From NCBI RefSeq assembly GCF_001895925.1, contig NZ_MPPI01000020.1:1-64000 (forward strand): a stretch of DNA of 64,000 bases, given 5' to 3'. A program made the translations under genes and the position numbers. This document shows, piece after piece, positions 61,043 through 64,000 of the stretch (position 1 is the stretch's first letter; every line of letters begins with the position of its first letter). The notes beneath the pieces were generated by a model. The model did not search any database. It was not told where the DNA came from and saw nothing but the letters and a program-made list of their open reading frames with translations. The stretch comes from Phormidesmis priestleyi ULC007 (GTDB taxonomy: Bacteria; Cyanobacteriota; Cyanobacteriia; Leptolyngbyales; Leptolyngbyaceae).

Positions 61043-62623
61043 ATGCGCGTTTTGCTTATTTATCCTCAGTTTCCCAAGACTTTCTGGTCTTATGAAAAAT
61101 TACTGGAACTAATTGATCGCAAAGTTCTACAGCCTCCCTTAAGTTTGGTCACAGTCGCCGCAATTTTGCCCCAAACCTGGGAGTTTAAGCTGGTCGATCG
61201 CAATGTCCGCTCAATCACTGACGATGAATGGAACTGGGCAGAGTTGGTCATCATTTCTGCCATGATCGTACAGAAAGAAGATATGCTCGACCAAATTCGA
61301 GAAGCCAAACGCCGCAACAAGCCAGTTGCCGTTGGCGGGCCGTATCCGACATCAATTCCTCATGAGCCTGCGGACGCGGGAGTAGATTATCTAATCCTTG
61401 ATGAGGGCGAAATCACTTTACCTCTGTTTGTCGCCGCGTTAGAACGAGGTGAAACTCACGGAACGTTTCGATCGGATGGTGAAAAACCCGATATTACAGG
61501 CACGCCGATTCCTCGATTTGACTTGTTAGATTTCACTGCCTACGATGCGATGTCGGTGCAGTTTTCGCGGGGGTGCCCTTTTCAGTGCGAGTTTTGCGAC
61601 ATTATTGTGCTCTACGGACGCAAACCCCGCACCAAAACCCCTCAGCAATTATTGGCAGAGCTGGATTATCTTTATGATCTCGGCTGGCGACGACCTGTTT
61701 TTATGGTCGATGACAACTTCATTGGCAACAAGCGCAACGTCAAACTGTTTCTGAAAGAACTCAAAGTTTGGCAAGAAGATCATCAGTTTCCTTTTCGGTT
61801 TAGCACCGAAGCTTCGATCGATTTGGGTCAAGATGCCGAGTTGCTAGAGTTGATGAGTCAGTGCAACTTCAACGCCGTCTTTTTAGGGATTGAAACGCCC
61901 GACGAAGAAAGCTTGGCAATGACGAAGAAATTTCAGAATACCCGCAATTCTCTCGCGGATTCTGTGGAGGCGATCACCCGATCGGGCTTGCGAATTATGG
62001 CAGGGTTTATCATCGGCTTTGATGGCGAAAAAGCAGGCGCGGGCGATCGCATTGTCCGGTTTGCTGAAGCCACCAACATTCCCACCACCACGTTTGGGAT
62101 GCTGCAAGCCTTGCCCAACACCGCACTTTGGCATCGTCTCGAAAAAGAAGGCAGAATGCTCGGACAAAGCAATCTAAATCAAACGACGCTGATGAATTTC
62201 GTCCCGACTCGCCCCTTAGAAGAGATTGCGCGAGAATATATCGAGGCGTTTTGTGAGTTATACGACCCGGAACGGTTTCTCGATCGTACCTATCGTCACT
62301 TCTTAATTATGGGTGCGCCTAAATGCAAACTCCCGGCAAAACCGATTAGCTGGATCGAGTTACGGGCGCTTTTGATCATCATTTGGCGACAGGGCATCAA
62401 GCGCAACACTCGCTGGAAGTTCTGGCATCATCTGTTTAGTATGATCAGGCGCAACCCTGCCGTCTGGAAACACTATCTCTCAACCTGCGCCCACGAAGAA
62501 CATTTTTTGGAATATCGCCAGATTGTGCGCGATCAGATTGAAGCTCAGGTAGATGCTTATTTAGCACAACGGCTTAACGCTCAGAATGTGACACCCGTCG
62601 CCTCCGTGAACCTCGTTAGCTGA
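61043..62623 (+). CDS. B12-binding radical SAM protein
   Basis: This encodes 526 residues. An N-terminal cobalamin-binding region (MRVLLIYPQFPKTFWSYEKL, AVGGPYPTSIPHEPADAGVD) is followed by the radical SAM motif RGCPFQCEFCDII with C178, C182 and C185 as cluster ligands. The TIM-barrel strands (FMVDDNFIGNKRNVKLFLKE, FNAVFLGIETPDEESLAMTK) and a C-terminal helical DUF4070-like region complete the enzyme. This architecture is shared by the hopanoid C-2 methylase HpnP and related methylases, but I cannot assign the substrate. Start supported by GAGG upstream. A palindromic repeat overlaps its stop codon. Confidence 0.9.
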   Translation: MRVLLIYPQFPKTFWSYEKLLELIDRKVLQPPLSLVTVAAILPQTWEFKLVDRNVRSITDDEWNWAELVIISAMIVQKEDMLDQIREAKRRNKPVAVGGPYPTSIPHEPADAGVDYLILDEGEITLPLFVAALERGETHGTFRSDGEKPDITGTPIPRFDLLDFTAYDAMSVQFSRGCPFQCEFCDIIVLYGRKPRTKTPQQLLAELDYLYDLGWRRPVFMVDDNFIGNKRNVKLFLKELKVWQEDHQFPFRFSTEASIDLGQDAELLELMSQCNFNAVFLGIETPDEESLAMTKKFQNTRNSLADSVEAITRSGLRIMAGFIIGFDGEKAGAGDRIVRFAEATNIPTTTFGMLQALPNTALWHRLEKEGRMLGQSNLNQTTLMNFVPTRPLEEIAREYIEAFCELYDPERFLDRTYRHFLIMGAPKCKLPAKPISWIELRALLIIIWRQGIKRNTRWKFWHHLFSMIRRNPAVWKHYLSTCAHEEHFLEYRQIVRDQIEAQVDAYLAQRLNAQNVTPVASVNLVS

Positions 62624-62798
62624 ACGTCAGTTCGACAGCAGTCGTTCGCTTCGCTGATGAATTCGGGAGAGCTACCTAAAATCCCCCAAAATTGGGGAAC
62701 TTTGAACCGGAGATTTTGGCTTGAAGTCCCCCATTCTGGGGGATTTAGGGGGCAGAAGCCGCTGAGAGAGGCGAAAAAACTCGTCGAACTGACGTTAA
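62623..62798 (+). repeat. MITE-like palindromic repeat, copy J
   Basis: Copy with ends AACGTCAGTTCGACAGC and CTCGTCGAACTGACGTTAA. Its first base is the last base of the TGA stop codon of the radical SAM gene. Core arms are present with small changes (ACCTAAAATCCCCC on the left). Confidence 0.86.
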
Positions 62799-63037
62799 CT
62801 GAAAACCTTTCAAATCGAGATAGAAGCGGTAAATTGTTTCTGCTGATCGATCGCCCAGGCAAGAGTACGGATTTCACCCGATCGCCTTCTCCCGTCACCC
62901 ACTCTCCCAGAGTGATAAGATTGGTATACGCTGAATGAGTAATTCAGTCCCTAGTTTTGACGGTTTTGCAGTGGCTCGATCGCCCACTCAACCCGCTCAA
63001 AATCCTAAAGATTCAAAAACGTCTTATTCCTCCTGAC
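62799..63037. other. Spacer upstream of secA
   Basis: About 240 bases between repeat J and secA, including one stretch rich in HIP1-like GATCG motifs. I see no gene; the secA promoter must lie here. No specific element could be identified. Confidence 0.4.
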
Positions 63038-64000
63038 ATGCTTAAAACTCTGCTGGGCGACCCCAACGCACGTAAGCTTAAAAAATATCAACCCTACATC
63101 ACTGAGATCAAGCTCTTAGAAGATGAAATTCAGGCACTCTCAGACGAGGCGTTGACCGCAAAAACCACAGAATTTAGGCAACGGCTCGAAAAGGCAAAAA
63201 ACGACAACGAGCAGAAGCAAATTTTAGATGATTTGCTGCCCGAAGCGTTTGCCGTCGTGCGAGAAGCGAGCCGCCGCGTCTTAGGAATGCGTCACTTTGA
63301 TGTGCAGCTTTTGGGAGGCATGGTGCTGAACAATGGGCAAATTGCCGAGATGAAAACGGGAGAAGGCAAAACCCTCGTTTCAACGCTGCCTGCCTACCTC
63401 AATGCGCTCTCAGGCAAAGGCGTTCACGTGGTGACGGTCAACGATTATCTAGCCCGACGCGACGCGGAATGGATGGGTCAAGTCCACCGCTTTTTGGGCT
63501 TGAGTGTCGGGCTGATTCAGCAAAATATGAGTCCCGCCGAGCGTCAGAAAAACTACGCCTGTGACATCACCTACGCCACCAACAGCGAACTAGGGTTTGA
63601 CTATCTGCGCGACAACATGGCAACTTCGATGGAAGAAGTCGTGCAGCGTCCGTTTAACTATTGTGTGATTGACGAAGTAGACTCGGTGCTGATTGATGAA
63701 GCCCGAACTCCGCTAATTATTTCAGGTCAGGTTGAGCGTCCAACTGAGAAATATTTGCAAGCCTCGACGATCGCCAGTGCCCTCCGCCCCGATGAACATT
63801 ACGAAGTAGACGAAAAACAGCGCAACATTCTGCTGACCGATGAAGGGTTTATCGAATCCGAAAACTTGTTAGAAGTTACTGATCTCTTTGATCCGCAAGA
63901 TCCTTGGGCGCACTATATGTTTAATGCGATCAAAGCCAAAGAACTGTTTATCAAAGACGTAAACTATATTGTTCGCAATGATGAAGTTGTGATTGTCGAT
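63038..64000 (+). CDS. secA: Protein translocase motor SecA (5' part)
   Basis: The frame opens [20 protein letters not shown] and stays open to the window edge after 321 codons. [20 protein letters not shown] is the Walker A motif, [20 protein letters not shown] the Walker B (DEAD-like) motif, and [19 protein letters not shown] is the SecA signature. SecA is the ATPase that drives preprotein export through SecYEG, including thylakoid targeting in cyanobacteria. The rest of the gene lies beyond the window. No strong ribosome site is evident before the ATG. Confidence 0.96.
   Translation, partial: MLKTLLGDPNARKLKKYQPYITEIKLLEDEIQALSDEALTAKTTEFRQRLEKAKNDNEQKQILDDLLPEAFAVVREASRRVLGMRHFDVQLLGGMVLNNGQIAEMKTGEGKTLVSTLPAYLNALSGKGVHVVTVNDYLARRDAEWMGQVHRFLGLSVGLIQQNMSPAERQKNYACDITYATNSELGFDYLRDNMATSMEEVVQRPFNYCVIDEVDSVLIDEARTPLIISGQVERPTEKYLQASTIASALRPDEHYEVDEKQRNILLTDEGFIESENLLEVTDLFDPQDPWAHYMFNAIKAKELFIKDVNYIVRNDEVVIVD

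Noticed and set aside
18918-62798. Interspersed repeats as a CRISPR array or integron
   Set aside because: Copies are kilobases apart, 150-176 bp long and palindromic, without regular spacing or cas/integrase genes.

Overview
The window looks like a chromosomal segment of a filamentous, non-heterocystous-type cyanobacterium (Leptolyngbya-like; the genus is inference). Signs are the very frequent HIP1 octamer GCGATCGC, carotene isomerase CrtH, heme oxygenase for bilin synthesis, FraC-FraD-FraE filament-integrity proteins, WGxxGxxG and pentapeptide-repeat proteins and a Uma2 nuclease-like protein. No phage, plasmid backbone, CRISPR array or rRNA operon is visible.

Layout. 0-7.7 kb: small proteins, nitroreductase, rhodanese, an acyltransferase-3/glycosyltransferase pair, a 2H phosphoesterase, an unrecognised 447-residue coiled-coil/membrane protein followed by a broken small gene, and a glycerophosphodiester phosphodiesterase. 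7.7-12.8 kb: a compact minus-strand cluster (ABC ATPase, [4Fe-4S] ferredoxin, hisZ, J-domain/TPR protein, inositol-phosphatase family, nuclease-like lipoprotein, [2Fe-2S] ferredoxin) headed by a divergent tRNA-Ser(GGA). 13.2-17.3 kb: flavin monooxygenase beside a decayed ECF41-type sigma gene, a restriction-subunit-like protein and a transposase scrap. 17.3-26.6 kb: crtH, CobW-type GTPase, heme oxygenase, proA, a LysR/DJ-1 divergent pair and a tandem-domain cobalamin adenosyltransferase-like protein. 26.8-32.1 kb: sterol-desaturase-like and acyltransferase genes inserted beside fraCDE, with scars of a local tandem duplication. 32.3-40.9 kb: small membrane/lipoprotein operon, response regulator, LMW phosphatase, YbaB, S9 peptidase with a fatty-acid desaturase, and a divergent cyclopropane-synthase-like methyltransferase.

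41.3-46.6 kb is the best-defined functional unit: a guanidine-I (ykkC) riboswitch with an intrinsic terminator controls two DUF1989 proteins (carboxyguanidine deiminase type) and a 1209-residue biotin-dependent urea/guanidine carboxylase. The riboswitch points to guanidine as substrate. Allophanate hydrolase, the expected last step, is not in the window. 46.9-64 kb: tRNA-Ala(CGC), HAD phosphatase, a pentapeptide protein with a hexanucleotide-encoded membrane segment, Uma2 protein, methyltransferase, the TIGR04282/TIGR04283 pair, a solitary D12 adenine methylase, a Sua5 protein, a degenerate histidine kinase next to a Ser/Thr kinase, hemE, an epimerase, a B12-binding radical SAM protein and the start of secA.

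The strongest non-genic signal is a ~165-175 bp palindromic, MITE-like repeat. Nine copies share terminal AACGTCAGTTCGA-like ends and all lie immediately 3' of a gene; a tenth with the same core but different ends lies in a divergent promoter gap. Other unexplained structures are an orphan three-way-junction sequence resembling the right end/omega-RNA of an IS200/IS605 element beside proA, and a perfect 16-bp inverted repeat in front of the CobW gene. I did not find a clearly new multi-gene system; the 447-residue protein and its broken partner, the repeat family and the variable pentapeptide protein are the best candidates for undescribed biology.
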